Positions 8,601-19,900 of a DNA stretch of 64,000 bases are shown one piece after another. The stretch is from a virus. The stretch covers positions 1-64,000 of the IMG/VR virus record IMGVR_UViG_3300025603_000009, one strand, 5' to 3'. Both the position numbers and the translations under genes were made by a program. The notes beneath the pieces are model-generated. The model saw only the letters and a program-made list of their open reading frames with translations. It was not told where the DNA came from and searched no databases. Each line of letters starts with the position of its first letter. The first letter of the stretch is position 1.

Positions 8601-11600
8601 AGCAGATGCAACACTAATATCAGCTTTATTTGATAATTCTTCAGTAACGTCAGAATCAGGACTTCGTTCTCTTACAAAATCATTCATACTTTCAATATTC
8701 AATATAGAAAGTTTAGTATCAAATTGATTTATTTTTCCTTCAATTGAAGAAAACATATTAGAAATAGTTTCACTAAGTTTTTCTGCATCATTTAAGAAAA
8801 TTTCACTAGCATTTTTCCACAAGTGAATTAACTTTTTAGCATAAAGAAGATCACCAGTTGTCATATCATTACTAAAGATAACTTCTAATTCATCTATATC
8901 TTTTTTAGCAAAAATTGCAATTTCTTCAACAGTTAAAGCATCAGTTAATTCATCTATTTCTATATTTAAATCAGCAATTGTATCTTCTAATACATTTACA
9001 CGATAAAAATCTTTGTTATTATTTGCTGTAGCTATTTGTTGATACAACATTTTTTTACGTGAACGTAAATTTCCTATTAGTTTATTAAAACGATTAGAAT
9101 TTACATCAGTTGAATCTCCACTACTTAATGCAAAATCTGTAGTATCTTCTTCAACTACAATAACATAACCATAGCCATCTGCACGAGCAGTAGCTTTAAT
9201 ACCACTGTATTGCTTATTAATGTGACTAGCAATACCAGGGTCAGTTTTTAAAGTCCAACCACCTTTACGATTTTTAAGTTTAAATCTTTTTATAATATCC
9301 TGTACAGTGCTACGTTGTTTTGCGCCCGTGATAGAAAGATCACGATCTTTAAATTGATTAAGTAGTGTATTATATAATTTAGTATCAGAAGCATTTCCAA
9401 ATTCAACATATATTAAATTATCTTTAGCATTTTTTAACGCGGTTACAAATTCAGGATTTGTAGCGTGTAAATAAGTAAAAAATAATTTCATTGATTCTTT
9501 AAGTTGTACATTAGTAATATTACTATTACCTTTAAATGCTAAATAGGCTTCTTCTAAATTAGCATAATTATACATACCTAATGATATACCCCCACTATTT
9601 TTAGGATTTAATACAGAATCTTTAGTTACTTTGACAACATTTTTAGCGGGTTTACCAGTTTTTGTTTCAAGTAAAGATAACACATAAGTCATAGCTGCTT
9701 CAAGTTCGCTATTTTCATTAATGTTAGTACCTGTAAATAGTTGTGAAATGTATTCAACTATTTTTTTCCAAAAACTAATATCATCATTATAATTAGTTTC
9801 ATTTAACAGTGCTTGAAAATCTGGTGAAGTTAAAGCTAATGCAACGTATTCTTTAATATTATAACCAGCATAAATTACTTCAGCTTCTTCTTCAGTAATT
9901 ACAACGTCTTTCTTTTGTTTTAATCGTTCAATTTTTTGTACAAGTGCTTGCAATTTTTTACTATCTACTCTATTTCTAAAATTAATAAACAAACCATTAA
10001 TTTTAGCTACAAGTTGTATTTCTTCAGCCGTTTTAGGATTTATAAGTGTACTATTTAAAGCAGAGTGTACTAATTCGTGCAACATTACCTTCTCTAATTC
10101 AGCAGAATCTTGTAAAGCATCAGGATTAAACGTTAAAACTTTAGTTGCATTATTAAATTGTGCAGGATTACCTTTAGATAATCTTACATCTATTTGTAAT
10201 GCAGCTAATTCAAGTTTTGAACTATTTGCAAGAAGTGCTTCGGCTACTAATTTATTTCTTGAATTAGTAGATTTTTCTATAACCGTCTTTAAAAAATCTT
10301 TTGTTCTTTCAACAGCATTTTTTTTACTTATAAGACCATAACTTTCAGCAGTACTTTGTTTAAGTACATTTTTAACTTTTTTATTGTCAATAGGTGTTGT
10401 TTCTAATGTAGGATTATTAGCGGGTAATTCATAAGTAGTAGTTTTATTACCGACCATCATTGATTTTGCAACTTCTGCTCCAGCATCATATTCAGAATGA
10501 CCGTGTGCATCACCCAATCTATCAAGAATAACATACGTATTACCAACTCTAAGATAAGGATAAAACTTTTTATTTGTAGGATTTCTATATTTAATCATTG
10601 AAGGTACCGAGTTCATATCTAACCCTTCAATATAAATATTAAGACTATCATTATTTATTGTACCATCTTCATTTACTAAAGGGTCAATAAAATCTAATTC
10701 TTCTCCATTTTGCAATTCGTTAACATTATGTTGAAAATATTGCATAGCCATAAAACTAACTCTTTCTCTTACTCCTGTAGATAGTCCAAATAAAGAGGCG
10801 TTATTTAATGAAGCATTTTCAGTAAGTTGTTTTGCTATACCAGAACGAATAAGATATTGTGGTGGAATATATTTAACATATTGAACAGCACTTTGAACAC
10901 CACCATTTAAATACATTAACTGTATTAATGATTCCATTAATCGTGTTGTTGTCCACTCTTCACCATTGTACGTACCTATAACTTCATTAGAAGTTAATAA
11001 ATCAGCAACAGCACTATATATTGCAGTTTCATCTGAATTTTCAGCTGTACTTGCATACATCATAATATCAGCAGGTAACGAACTATTTTTACTTGGCGTA
11101 GCTTGTAATCTACTTAAAAAAGCATTTTGTCCAATAGGTTTATTTCTTAAATCTAATAATATTGAAGCAACAGACATATGAATATGTTCTGTATTTATAC
11201 CATCAAATGTATATTTATCATACATTAATTGTGAACGTGATTCAAATGCGTCATCAGTAATTGTATCAAGCGAAGTATATACAAAAGACTTCATAGCATT
11301 AAAAACTTTTATTCGTCTTTCAATGCTAGTATTTAAATTAAACTCTGCGCCAGCAAGTCTTTCAATTTCATCTACAACTCTACTTGGTACTGCATTTGTA
11401 TAAGGAAAGAATTTTGACCAAGATGCTACAGTTGTATTTAAAGCATAAACTGTAGCCATACCATTAATAGTACGTGGTCTTATATAGGTTGTAGCATTAA
11501 TTTTAACATAACCTAATTTTAAAAAAGTTTCTGAATCAAGATCTTGTCCTATAGGTACTTTTTTATAATCTCCAATAATAGCTTCAACATTCATAATGTT

Positions 11601-14600
11601 GGTACTATATGGAAGATTAGAAACACCGTCAAGTTTTGTTTGTGCGGCAATTAAAGAAGAACCTTTAGTTGATCTACCAATACTTACACTATCACTATTT
11701 ACTAATGCTTGTACTTTTCTTAAATCTCTACCTTGGTCTTCTAACATCATATTCTTTTTAAGAATAGCAAGTTGTGAAAAACGATAAGATTCTGATTCTT
11801 TATTTTCAGTAGCTAATAATTCAATAAGTTTAGTTCCTGAAACATCTGCATTTTCATCATATTTAGATGTATATTTATTACCACTATCATACTTTTCAAA
11901 AAGTGTAATATAAGCTAATTCTTTAGCTTTAACATAAGGCATTTCTTTACTTAACTTAGAAATTAATTTATGATATTCACTAATAATAGGTTGACTAATA
12001 AACGGTATAATTGTAGCTTCGTCAAATCCTTGACCTACTAATGTACGTATAGTATTAAAATTATCACCTACAACACTTAAAGGGTCCATTAGTAGATTAT
12101 TTTCATTATCTACTGAGATATTTTGAAAAGCCGAAAATACATCAATTTTTGTACGTACACCCTTATCATTAGTTTTTGGTTCATTTAAATTATTACTAAC
12201 TAAATCGCCAAATCTAATTTGTTGTACAACAGGTTTACCTGTTTCATCGGTAGTATAAAAATATACAGGAGATTCAGATTGTTGCAATGCAGCAAAATAT
12301 ACACTGTCCATACTAAAGCTACCAATACCATCTTTACCTTCACGTGCGCCTAAATAACGTTCTGTTTGATACTGTTCACTTAGTCCCGAAACAAAATCTT
12401 TTTCACCTTTTGCTTTAACTACAGCTTTATACAGTTCACCATCTTTACTCATAAGACCAAAACTTAATGGTCTTTTAATTCGCGCTTGAACTTCTTTATT
12501 AGAATTACTCATAACAGCAATATGAATATCCAAAAGCCTATTATGAAGATTTTTAATTTCTAATTTTCTACGAATAACTTTAGCATCTGCAGAATCAAAT
12601 TCTGTAGAACCTAAAATATCTCTAATTACTTGATCATTAAGAGCTTCAATTTCTTCTTTTGTATCGTAACTTACTGCACGTAAACTTTTACGAATTATTT
12701 TATCTGCAAATGTACCATCATTACGAACAAAATAATTGTTAGCTTTAGCAAATTCTTTACGACCTCTTGAGTCATCAAATTTGTCTATATTTTTACGAAT
12801 AATATCTCTTTTTGCCTTTGGAGAGTAATTATCAGTCGATATGAACTTTTGATATTCTTCTTCAATTTCATTAGGTTTTTTATTATTATTTGCGTATTCA
12901 GCTTCAACATATGTTGCACGTGACATAGCATATAAACTATCTACATCAAAATCTGAACCCATTCTAACAATAAAATCTCTAGGTGCAATAATAATATCTC
13001 CCATAGCTTCAGGAAGAAATCCTACAACTTCAATATAAGACATACTATTTTGAGCAGAAGTAGGAATACGATAACCAAACATATCTAATATTTCCGTAGG
13101 TAATTTAGATACATCAAGCATATTTCCAACCATAAAATCTGCAATATTTAATGTATTACCATAGTTATCTTTAAATTTAAACGGAACTAATACTTGATCA
13201 GGAGTTACTTTACCATCTTTATCATAAGAAGATGGTTGTAATCCTTTAGCAGCATCATAATTTTTTGTATAAATTATACCGTTTTTATCTTTATTAGTAA
13301 TTTCATCTTCAGTAAAAGTAGTTTTTTTCCAACCTTCTTGAGGTGCAAGAACATAAGAACTACCTGTTACAAGAATTTTTCTAATCTTATTTTCAACTAA
13401 TGAATTTAATAATGCTTCAAATTTAGAAGCAGAAGGAGAAAAGAAAATGGGAATTATAAAATTATTGTTATCAAGTTTTAACCCTTCAATTTCATTAATA
13501 TTATAGTTACGTTCTCGCGCTTCTTTTAAAATTATTTCATTAATTTTATTATTATTAACTGTACCATCTTCATTAAGAAGTTCATCTTTAAAATCTGCAT
13601 AATGAAGTTTATACAAATTATTATAAGTATCTAAAAATGTTTTGTTTAATTGCTTACCATTAATTTTTTTACCTTTATATGTAAAGTCTTGAACGTGTAG
13701 AATATCAGCAAACAATAATTTTCTTTGTTGAGAACCATCATTAATTACACCTTTTTCTTTAAATGGAACTTCATTTTGAATACCAAAATCTCTTCTATCA
13801 AGTTGTTTAGTATAAAGTGTAGAATCAATATCTTTTAAATCTTTAATACTACCATCTGAATTCCATATATTTAAAGGTTGTTCTAAATTACCTTGTTTAA
13901 TACCTGAACCATAAACACTTCTATCAATATCGTTAGCTTCCATAAACTCACGTAATTTATCAATATCGTGACCTTCTGTAAACTGTTTAAGTAAAGTTAT
14001 TTCTGCTAATTTAACATAAGTTTTAATATCAACATCAAATTCTTCAGATATTTCATTACCGTTAAAAACAGGTTTTTCAGCACCTAATACAATTTTTAAT
14101 TCTTTTTTAGAAAGTTTATCTCCTCTATCATGTTTTACAATTAATTCATTACCACGTTTTTGTGTAATAATACCTTTACCTACAAGGATTCTTACTTTTT
14201 CTTTTAGTGTAGTAACACCGTGTGCATCTGTAGTTTCAATTGCTTTATATTGTGCAGAATCTTTACCTAATATTTCTTCATAATGTGCAAGAATAGCAGA
14301 ATCCATTTTTAAATCCTGTAAATACAACATAGTAAATTGTTCATCTTTACTATTAGCTAATTCTTGTCTTGGCGCAGCTTCTCCAGCAAGACGTTTACTA
14401 ATATTTTCAAATGTATCTTTTATTTGTTGTTGAACACTGCTATTAGGATTACCTTTATACGATAAAGCAGGATCTCCTGCAAACATCATATACATATTTG
14501 CATTAGCAACAAGATAATTAATTTCCATGTCTGCGGCTGCTACACGTGCAGTATCAATATTAGCATCTTCTGCTACATCTGTAGCTTGTAAATTTAATGT

Positions 14601-16961
14601 AGCGGTGTAACGTGGATCTAAAAATTGAGATGCAACTTTACCACCATCAGTAATAATTTCAGCATCTTGCCACAATTTAATACGATTGTTTATTAAAGTA
14701 TTTACGTGTGTATTTAAAATTTTATAAAAAGTAGGTTTAAATTCTTCTAACAACACATCAGGAGAAACAGTTTTCTCACTCATTTTAATACTGTCATTAC
14801 CTATCTCAATATTGTTATCTTCAAGAAAAATTTCATACGCATCATTTAATTCAGGTATAAAATAAAATATGTTTGCACCTTCATTATAACCTTTAAGATT
14901 AACTTGTTTAACACGCTTTTGATGATTTATTGTACGTAATAATTCTGGAAGTACAAGAGTATCATACAACATATCTAAAGTAGGTTTACTTAACGATCCA
15001 GTAGATGTTAATGAAATAGGATAACGAGGTGCTGTAATTTGGTGTACAGTCTTTTTATCTGATGTATTTAAAAAATTATAAATGACATAATCTTTTCCTT
15101 GATTTTGAAACATATGTAATTTATACTTTAGTAAATCATCAGAACTTAATCGTTCAATAGGAATTGGACGACCATCTGTATCTCTATAAGTATCTGCATA
15201 AGTGATTTTTAATTTATCTTTTAAAACAGAATCATCTTTAGCTAATTCTCGTAGCCATTGTGAACCCGAATTAAAAGACAATTTTAATAACCCTTCAACC
15301 AAATTTGGTTCTGTTTTTAGACGGTTTAAACGGTTAATCATGTGTTTATTGTTGCTGTAAAACCATCTAGTTTTACCTTCACCATCTCTACCAGAATTAG
15401 AATATAAGTTATTACTAAAACGAACAGTGTGTTTTGCTAATGAAACAACAGCAGTATCAGAAAATAAGTCATTTTGTGTTAATGATGTTTTACCACGATT
15501 TCTAAAGTTTTTAGCAATTTGATCAAAAACATTATTTTTACCTAATAGTGTATCAAAACTAACTAAATCTCCTTGATAATAAATACCGTAATCAATTAAA
15601 GATTTAACAGCAGCGTCTGACATATCCATACCTACACTAGACAACCAACTTTGTACCATTTCAATTGTAGGTGTAGTTTTTTGTAATACATCAAAAGCAT
15701 CTAATATATCTTTAACTTGTTGTGTGTCTGTATTAACAAATACATCTACATCGCTACCTGATTCATCTGATTGTACAAAATCTTTTGCAATGTAATTACT
15801 ACGCCATTGTTTAAGTATACGCTTTTCTGCACTTGCACTATTTACATCACCCACATTTAATTGAATTGTACCATCTTCTCTAACAACACGTCGAGCATAA
15901 TTCATTTCAACGTAATGTTTAATCATATTATACTGAATAGCATTTTGTATAGAACTATCTGCTTCTTCAATACGCTCTGCAACTTGAGATAAAAATGGTT
16001 TATCATTTGCTGCATCATCTAAACGTGCAATTAATGAATCTATATCAGTATCACTACCAGCTAAAATTTCAATAACACTATCGTATACTTGATCAAATGG
16101 TACACGTTCTTTAAGTGCTAAGAAATTTGCTTTAGGTTTTTGATCTGCTTTTACATCTATAATATTAGCAAAAAATCTACGTAATTGTGTACTAGCTCCA
16201 GATTTAGGGTCTATAGATAAACTTCTTTTATCATTATAATTATTATTAGCAACACCTCCTGAAGTTTCTAAATCTTCGTCATATGTATTATCGTCAGACA
16301 AAACAAAACCTTGTTGATTTTCAATACGATTTGTAGCATAAGTTGTAAAACTTTCCCAATCATCTAATACTCTTTGAATATTATTAGCAACTACATTAGA
16401 TATTTTAGTGTCTTTTGCTCTAAGTTCCCTTTGATGTTTTTCAAGATTGGTTCTTGCAACTTTATACGCCTTTGATAGAGTGATAGGATTACTATCTTCT
16501 GCTTCATTTTGTTCTAATAATTGCCCTTGTACTGAACCTACAATTACATTAATAACAGATTCAGCTTGTGTAGGAGTAAATCCATCAATAATATATTTGG
16601 AACCAAAATCATCTTTTAATTCTGAAATAGCAGAAGCACTTAAAGCCATATCTTCTACACTACGAACGTGTTCAAGTAAAACTTCCAATTTAGGTTCTTC
16701 ATCTAGTCTACCATTCTCCTGTTCAAAGGCGGGTGTATACATATAAGCCTTATACCTAAAAGCTAAAGCGCGATCATTATCTACGTCATCTAATTTAAGT
16801 ATTTTATTAAAAAGTGGAGAACTAACACCTTCGCTAGTTTTGTCAATATTATGACCTTTATTAGCAACCCACAATAAATCAGCGGTATTTGTATTACCAT
16901 TAAAAGCGTTTAATAATTCTTTATATTCAGAATTATTACGGTTTGGACAAAATGTACTCAT
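5619..16961 (-). CDS. Giant virion RNA polymerase, crAss-like (DFDxD) with zincin motif
   Basis: At 3780 aa this is the largest gene here. Residues 1280-1345 contain a beta-prime-like double-psi barrel signature: YRIPTSAQNSMSYIEVVGF, then GDIIIAP, then GSDFDVDSLYAMSR with Asp1337, Asp1339 and Asp1341. This matches the DFDxD active site of crAss-like virion RNA polymerases, which are carried in the particle, injected with the genome, and transcribe early genes. A metallopeptidase-type HELVH motif (His2295, Glu2296, His2299) lies about 960 residues further on, so the protein is probably multidomain and perhaps self-processed. Hydrophobic stretches near residues 3360 and 3655 could contact membrane during ejection. 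It is coupled to the upstream gene by TAATG and is the last gene of the late block. It is much longer than the roughly 2200-aa phi14:2 enzyme. The polymerase call is strong; other domains are unresolved. Confidence 0.88.
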   Translation of the reverse strand: MSTFCPNRNNSEYKELLNAFNGNTNTADLLWVANKGHNIDKTSEGVSSPLFNKILKLDDVDNDRALAFRYKAYMYTPAFEQENGRLDEEPKLEVLLEHVRSVEDMALSASAISELKDDFGSKYIIDGFTPTQAESVINVIVGSVQGQLLEQNEAEDSNPITLSKAYKVARTNLEKHQRELRAKDTKISNVVANNIQRVLDDWESFTTYATNRIENQQGFVLSDDNTYDEDLETSGGVANNNYNDKRSLSIDPKSGASTQLRRFFANIIDVKADQKPKANFLALKERVPFDQVYDSVIEILAGSDTDIDSLIARLDDAANDKPFLSQVAERIEEADSSIQNAIQYNMIKHYVEMNYARRVVREDGTIQLNVGDVNSASAEKRILKQWRSNYIAKDFVQSDESGSDVDVFVNTDTQQVKDILDAFDVLQKTTPTIEMVQSWLSSVGMDMSDAAVKSLIDYGIYYQGDLVSFDTLLGKNNVFDQIAKNFRNRGKTSLTQNDLFSDTAVVSLAKHTVRFSNNLYSNSGRDGEGKTRWFYSNNKHMINRLNRLKTEPNLVEGLLKLSFNSGSQWLRELAKDDSVLKDKLKITYADTYRDTDGRPIPIERLSSDDLLKYKLHMFQNQGKDYVIYNFLNTSDKKTVHQITAPRYPISLTSTGSLSKPTLDMLYDTLVLPELLRTINHQKRVKQVNLKGYNEGANIFYFIPELNDAYEIFLEDNNIEIGNDSIKMSEKTVSPDVLLEEFKPTFYKILNTHVNTLINNRIKLWQDAEIITDGGKVASQFLDPRYTATLNLQATDVAEDANIDTARVAAADMEINYLVANANMYMMFAGDPALSYKGNPNSSVQQQIKDTFENISKRLAGEAAPRQELANSKDEQFTMLYLQDLKMDSAILAHYEEILGKDSAQYKAIETTDAHGVTTLKEKVRILVGKGIITQKRGNELIVKHDRGDKLSKKELKIVLGAEKPVFNGNEISEEFDVDIKTYVKLAEITLLKQFTEGHDIDKLREFMEANDIDRSVYGSGIKQGNLEQPLNIWNSDGSIKDLKDIDSTLYTKQLDRRDFGIQNEVPFKEKGVINDGSQQRKLLFADILHVQDFTYKGKKINGKQLNKTFLDTYNNLYKLHYADFKDELLNEDGTVNNNKINEIILKEARERNYNINEIEGLKLDNNNFIIPIFFSPSASKFEALLNSLVENKIRKILVTGSSYVLAPQEGWKKTTFTEDEITNKDKNGIIYTKNYDAAKGLQPSSYDKDGKVTPDQVLVPFKFKDNYGNTLNIADFMVGNMLDVSKLPTEILDMFGYRIPTSAQNSMSYIEVVGFLPEAMGDIIIAPRDFIVRMGSDFDVDSLYAMSRATYVEAEYANNNKKPNEIEEEYQKFISTDNYSPKAKRDIIRKNIDKFDDSRGRKEFAKANNYFVRNDGTFADKIIRKSLRAVSYDTKEEIEALNDQVIRDILGSTEFDSADAKVIRRKLEIKNLHNRLLDIHIAVMSNSNKEVQARIKRPLSFGLMSKDGELYKAVVKAKGEKDFVSGLSEQYQTERYLGAREGKDGIGSFSMDSVYFAALQQSESPVYFYTTDETGKPVVQQIRFGDLVSNNLNEPKTNDKGVRTKIDVFSAFQNISVDNENNLLMDPLSVVGDNFNTIRTLVGQGFDEATIIPFISQPIISEYHKLISKLSKEMPYVKAKELAYITLFEKYDSGNKYTSKYDENADVSGTKLIELLATENKESESYRFSQLAILKKNMMLEDQGRDLRKVQALVNSDSVSIGRSTKGSSLIAAQTKLDGVSNLPYSTNIMNVEAIIGDYKKVPIGQDLDSETFLKLGYVKINATTYIRPRTINGMATVYALNTTVASWSKFFPYTNAVPSRVVDEIERLAGAEFNLNTSIERRIKVFNAMKSFVYTSLDTITDDAFESRSQLMYDKYTFDGINTEHIHMSVASILLDLRNKPIGQNAFLSRLQATPSKNSSLPADIMMYASTAENSDETAIYSAVADLLTSNEVIGTYNGEEWTTTRLMESLIQLMYLNGGVQSAVQYVKYIPPQYLIRSGIAKQLTENASLNNASLFGLSTGVRERVSFMAMQYFQHNVNELQNGEELDFIDPLVNEDGTINNDSLNIYIEGLDMNSVPSMIKYRNPTNKKFYPYLRVGNTYVILDRLGDAHGHSEYDAGAEVAKSMMVGNKTTTYELPANNPTLETTPIDNKKVKNVLKQSTAESYGLISKKNAVERTKDFLKTVIEKSTNSRNKLVAEALLANSSKLELAALQIDVRLSKGNPAQFNNATKVLTFNPDALQDSAELEKVMLHELVHSALNSTLINPKTAEEIQLVAKINGLFINFRNRVDSKKLQALVQKIERLKQKKDVVITEEEAEVIYAGYNIKEYVALALTSPDFQALLNETNYNDDISFWKKIVEYISQLFTGTNINENSELEAAMTYVLSLLETKTGKPAKNVVKVTKDSVLNPKNSGGISLGMYNYANLEEAYLAFKGNSNITNVQLKESMKLFFTYLHATNPEFVTALKNAKDNLIYVEFGNASDTKLYNTLLNQFKDRDLSITGAKQRSTVQDIIKRFKLKNRKGGWTLKTDPGIASHINKQYSGIKATARADGYGYVIVVEEDTTDFALSSGDSTDVNSNRFNKLIGNLRSRKKMLYQQIATANNNKDFYRVNVLEDTIADLNIEIDELTDALTVEEIAIFAKKDIDELEVIFSNDMTTGDLLYAKKLIHLWKNASEIFLNDAEKLSETISNMFSSIEGKINQFDTKLSILNIESMNDFVRERSPDSDVTEELSNKADISVASANVLDISRYGFVMLDLVSDAVKNANSRAFDEANKIYAKLDSLLPEVQAKLKAIQQTTNGTALYEPFMQKYNTGEKTGNIIYPYTQEFFETKKALFNRANESDNPAMWDNYFDWKHNNEILMDARLLAPPVVADDRLTYVGKFDEKAKAKHIAELKNNMGEYRYNVLSKRMEARMATFFEEFDVMYSEIVDNGFGSLSERQKRMKIWEIENSPYYYSNAVNKGKSIKIDGNFIKPMGHRFTYETPRKTNLETGEATIWNDSRFDTIANDETLSEFYEFMIDTFSSLHKYLPYNSRKNVQVNTLPTILKAVIEQFDEGGLKTGLASVYDKLIASTTEGSIKDTMYGDIDPITGEVDAQLEVKMLPDQKRAIDQIVEKGVLEFRIKTNSEPDLVYVQNLRRKATNEVAETKSFDLGKVIKAYSMAVLSYKHKSAIEDYVQIARNIINESRESRFTPKNEKITDPYDNVVQKSEIDSFKNLRTAYENYFKVFYGYAREVEGVSNIKFLTPIEKAEKKKYEDLLKELELLKVNNDIEDEEYTSLRAELELKAENVGGYIAASRVGDNLLQWMQLKGMGWNTFSAVANMGFGYISNLITAADGRDYTQGQLRKAYRMTWSSIGRNLTAHQLDKFDQSNVAMLALKIRAIMDKFDVLKDASNELYKTSKETTLNTRLKFLEAYNLQKRSEYLNQAPVMIAMMLNKKITDLNGEERTLWEAYDNEGNWNTQEFAENNEWSGNPADYAHNKSSNRFKNNLDQVIKKNHGNYDHLSPLAIKRKFLGRALAQFRTWMFEGWASRIESEKYDSHLEYTRKGRYRTISSLYFTPKVSNIETSGISNVVFTLNQLFRKATFRDTKFDDRFNEVDAANMRANLQELVIYAGLIAIHVLIKASLDDDDEDQKLYSNYLINMLTRMQTDITFYVNPQEQQALMKNLIPVSTLVTDLYEFIIAGGRFIQNDDTIATGIYSGDSRLLRETLQLMPLGTQAYRLYSTGQGVYRK

Positions 16962-19900
16962 TACTTACAAGGATTTTCTTTACGTTCAAAAGTATCGTTA
17001 ATTACAGATATACTCATATCTGACACTAAATCATCAATATCACCTAAATCTTCATCTATAAAATTATCTGATATAGAGTTTTCAGTAGCTTCAACAATTT
17101 CTTTTTTAATATTTGCTATTTCAGTTTCTATACTTTTAATAGCAGTTTTTAATTTTTTTATATCATTAGGAGTAATGCGTTTATTACTATTTTTCTTTTT
17201 TCTAAGAGCTAATAATAATGCTGTTAAACCACCACCTAATTCTACGGGATTAGGACCATCTGCAGGATTAGGATCAGTATTTGGAATAATTAATGCACCA
17301 GCAGAATTAGGGTGAATGTCATTATACCCACTATACTGATCAGTTTCTAATACACCATCTTTTGCAAGAGGTTTAGCTGTATAAGAACCTGCATCATATA
17401 CACCTATTGTTAAATTATTTGGTAATACACCAAATTGTTTCATAATATCATTAGCTTCTGTTTGAAGCCTCGCAATTGAACCTGTAACATCTCTTACAAT
17501 AGTGTTACCTTTTGCGTCTTTAAATATAAATACAGCAGATGCGCCAGAAAATCTTGAATATGCTTTTGGACCAGCCGCTGTTTTAACAAAATTAGGTACA
17601 GTTTTACCATCAACAGTTGTTATACCCCAAGCACCTGAAAAACCAATATCAGATTTACCTTGCCAATTTAATTCACCGTATTTATATTGATGTAATCTTG
17701 TTATTGTTATATCACTTTCTTCAACTTCACTAGCTAATTTATATTTAACAATAATTCTATAACCATCACGTTTAAATACAGGTACATAATCGGTTGAATC
17801 AATATCTTTACCAATTCTATTTCTTTTAAAATCTTTAGATGCTTGTTCTAATTCTGCATCGGATGTTTTAAATGTTAAATCTACACCATTATCATCAAAT
17901 ATCATAAAGTGTGCTACACCTTTAACACCCCCTTGTATACCGCCTTTTGTATCTTCTCCAATGGTTTCACCTGCTTCCATTCTAGATTTAATAGGTCCAG
18001 CTACATACACAAAACCATTTTCATTAAAAAACTGGTTTCTAATCATTAATAATGAATCATTAGCACCTTTTCTTGCCTTATAATGCGAATCTTTTATTCT
18101 ACCTAATTCTTTAAAATACGTATTATCTTTTATATACTGTTCTTTTTCAACTTTTGTAGCTTCAGCTTTAAGTTCAACTACTGTAGGTGCTGCTACAATA
18201 GCTTCTTCATTTACAACTTCTTCTGTTTTAGTATAATTGTATACCCCGTATTTAGATAAACCTCTAATAGCAGTTTGTTGCAATGTTTGACCTAACACAG
18301 AAGTTGTTATTTCAACCATTTGATTTAAATCTCCAGTAGCAGCAACAGAAGCAACAGTAGTTGTACTTCCTAAAATAGCAATAACTAATATAGCCTTTTT
18401 AATAGCTTGAAAAATTCTATTAACAAGTGCTTTAAATCCGTTTGTACCAGTTACTTCTACTTCAGGGTCTTTAAGTTTTTCTTTTACTTTTTCAACGATT
18501 TTTACTTTAGTTTCTTCTACAGTATCATCTTCTTCTGCAGCTTCTTCTACTTCGTCATCTGTAACTTCATTTTCAAGAACTTCTTCAACAGCTTCTGTAG
18601 TATTAGTTCCTAATTTTTCTACAGTTTTTTCCGCTTTTTGTCGTTTTTCTTCTGTAGTATTGATTTTATTATCTGTACTTGAATCTTGTTCAAGTTCTTC
18701 TAATAATTCATTAGCTTCTTTTAATTCTTTTTCTTTTTGTGTTAAATTATCATTTAACGTTTTAAGTTTTTCTTTAGAATCAGCTGCAATCTTTTCTTCT
18801 TCTTTCTCTTTCTTTTCTTCTTCTTTTCTCTTTTTTTCTTCTTCTTTTTCTACAGTTTCCTCTACAACTTCTTCTTCTACAACCACTTCTTTTACAGTTT
18901 CTTCTTCTACTACCTTTTCTACAACTTCTTCTACAGTTTTTTCTGCAGTTTCTTCTTCAAAATTTAATTCAGTTTGATTATCATCTTTTTCTTTATTAGG
19001 TGGTTTAACAGGAGTTGTTTTTGCTTTTTCAACTTCTTTTGTAGTTTCTTGAACAGCTTCAACTACAACTTCTTCGGCAACTGGTGTAGGTATTGTAGTT
19101 AAATCTAAAGTAATAGACATAGGATCAGCAACATCTTCTTGTTTTATTCCCGGTACACCTTTAACATCAAATTTAATTACAGGTTGTAATGTATAAGCAT
19201 AATTACCATTAGGTAATTTTATAGACATTAAATTAGTTACTGTATTAAGTTTAATGTGGTCTGTGTATGTATTTTGTACACTTGATACTTTACCGTCTGA
19301 ACTAATATAAGGTACAACATATTTAGTTGTACCTAATTTAGCTATATCAAATCTTGTATAATGTTCTTTAATATGAGCTTTAAAAACAGCCATAGTTGTT
19401 TCTGCCGCTTTAGTAGTCATACCTTTATAAAAACCAAGTTTACCTCCAGCACCTTTACCACGTGTAAAATCAAGACTGTTTGTTTTTGTATTAACATCTA
19501 AAAGATGAATAATACTATCAACTTTTTCTGCGATTTCATTAATATCAGAACCTACACTATGAACAAATAAACCAATATAAGATTTAAGTCCGTTTGTAGT
19601 AAGTATATTGTATCCATAATTATCTAATTCTTTAGTTAAATCAGAAGGAACACCATCTATCCACGCCTGAACTGCTTGAACTATACTTTCAGATGCTTGT
19701 TCACTAATTTTTTCTTTCTGTAATGGAACAGGCAAGTACATAGTTTCTCCATCTTTTTTACCTACAGGTAAAAGAGCATAAGTATAACCTTCTCTTCTAT
19801 TAGATGCTTTACCAATTACTTTACCTTTAAATTTACGACCTTTTCCAGTCATTAAAAAACCTTGTTTAGATATAGCAAATCCAAGATTTTCATCAGGAAA

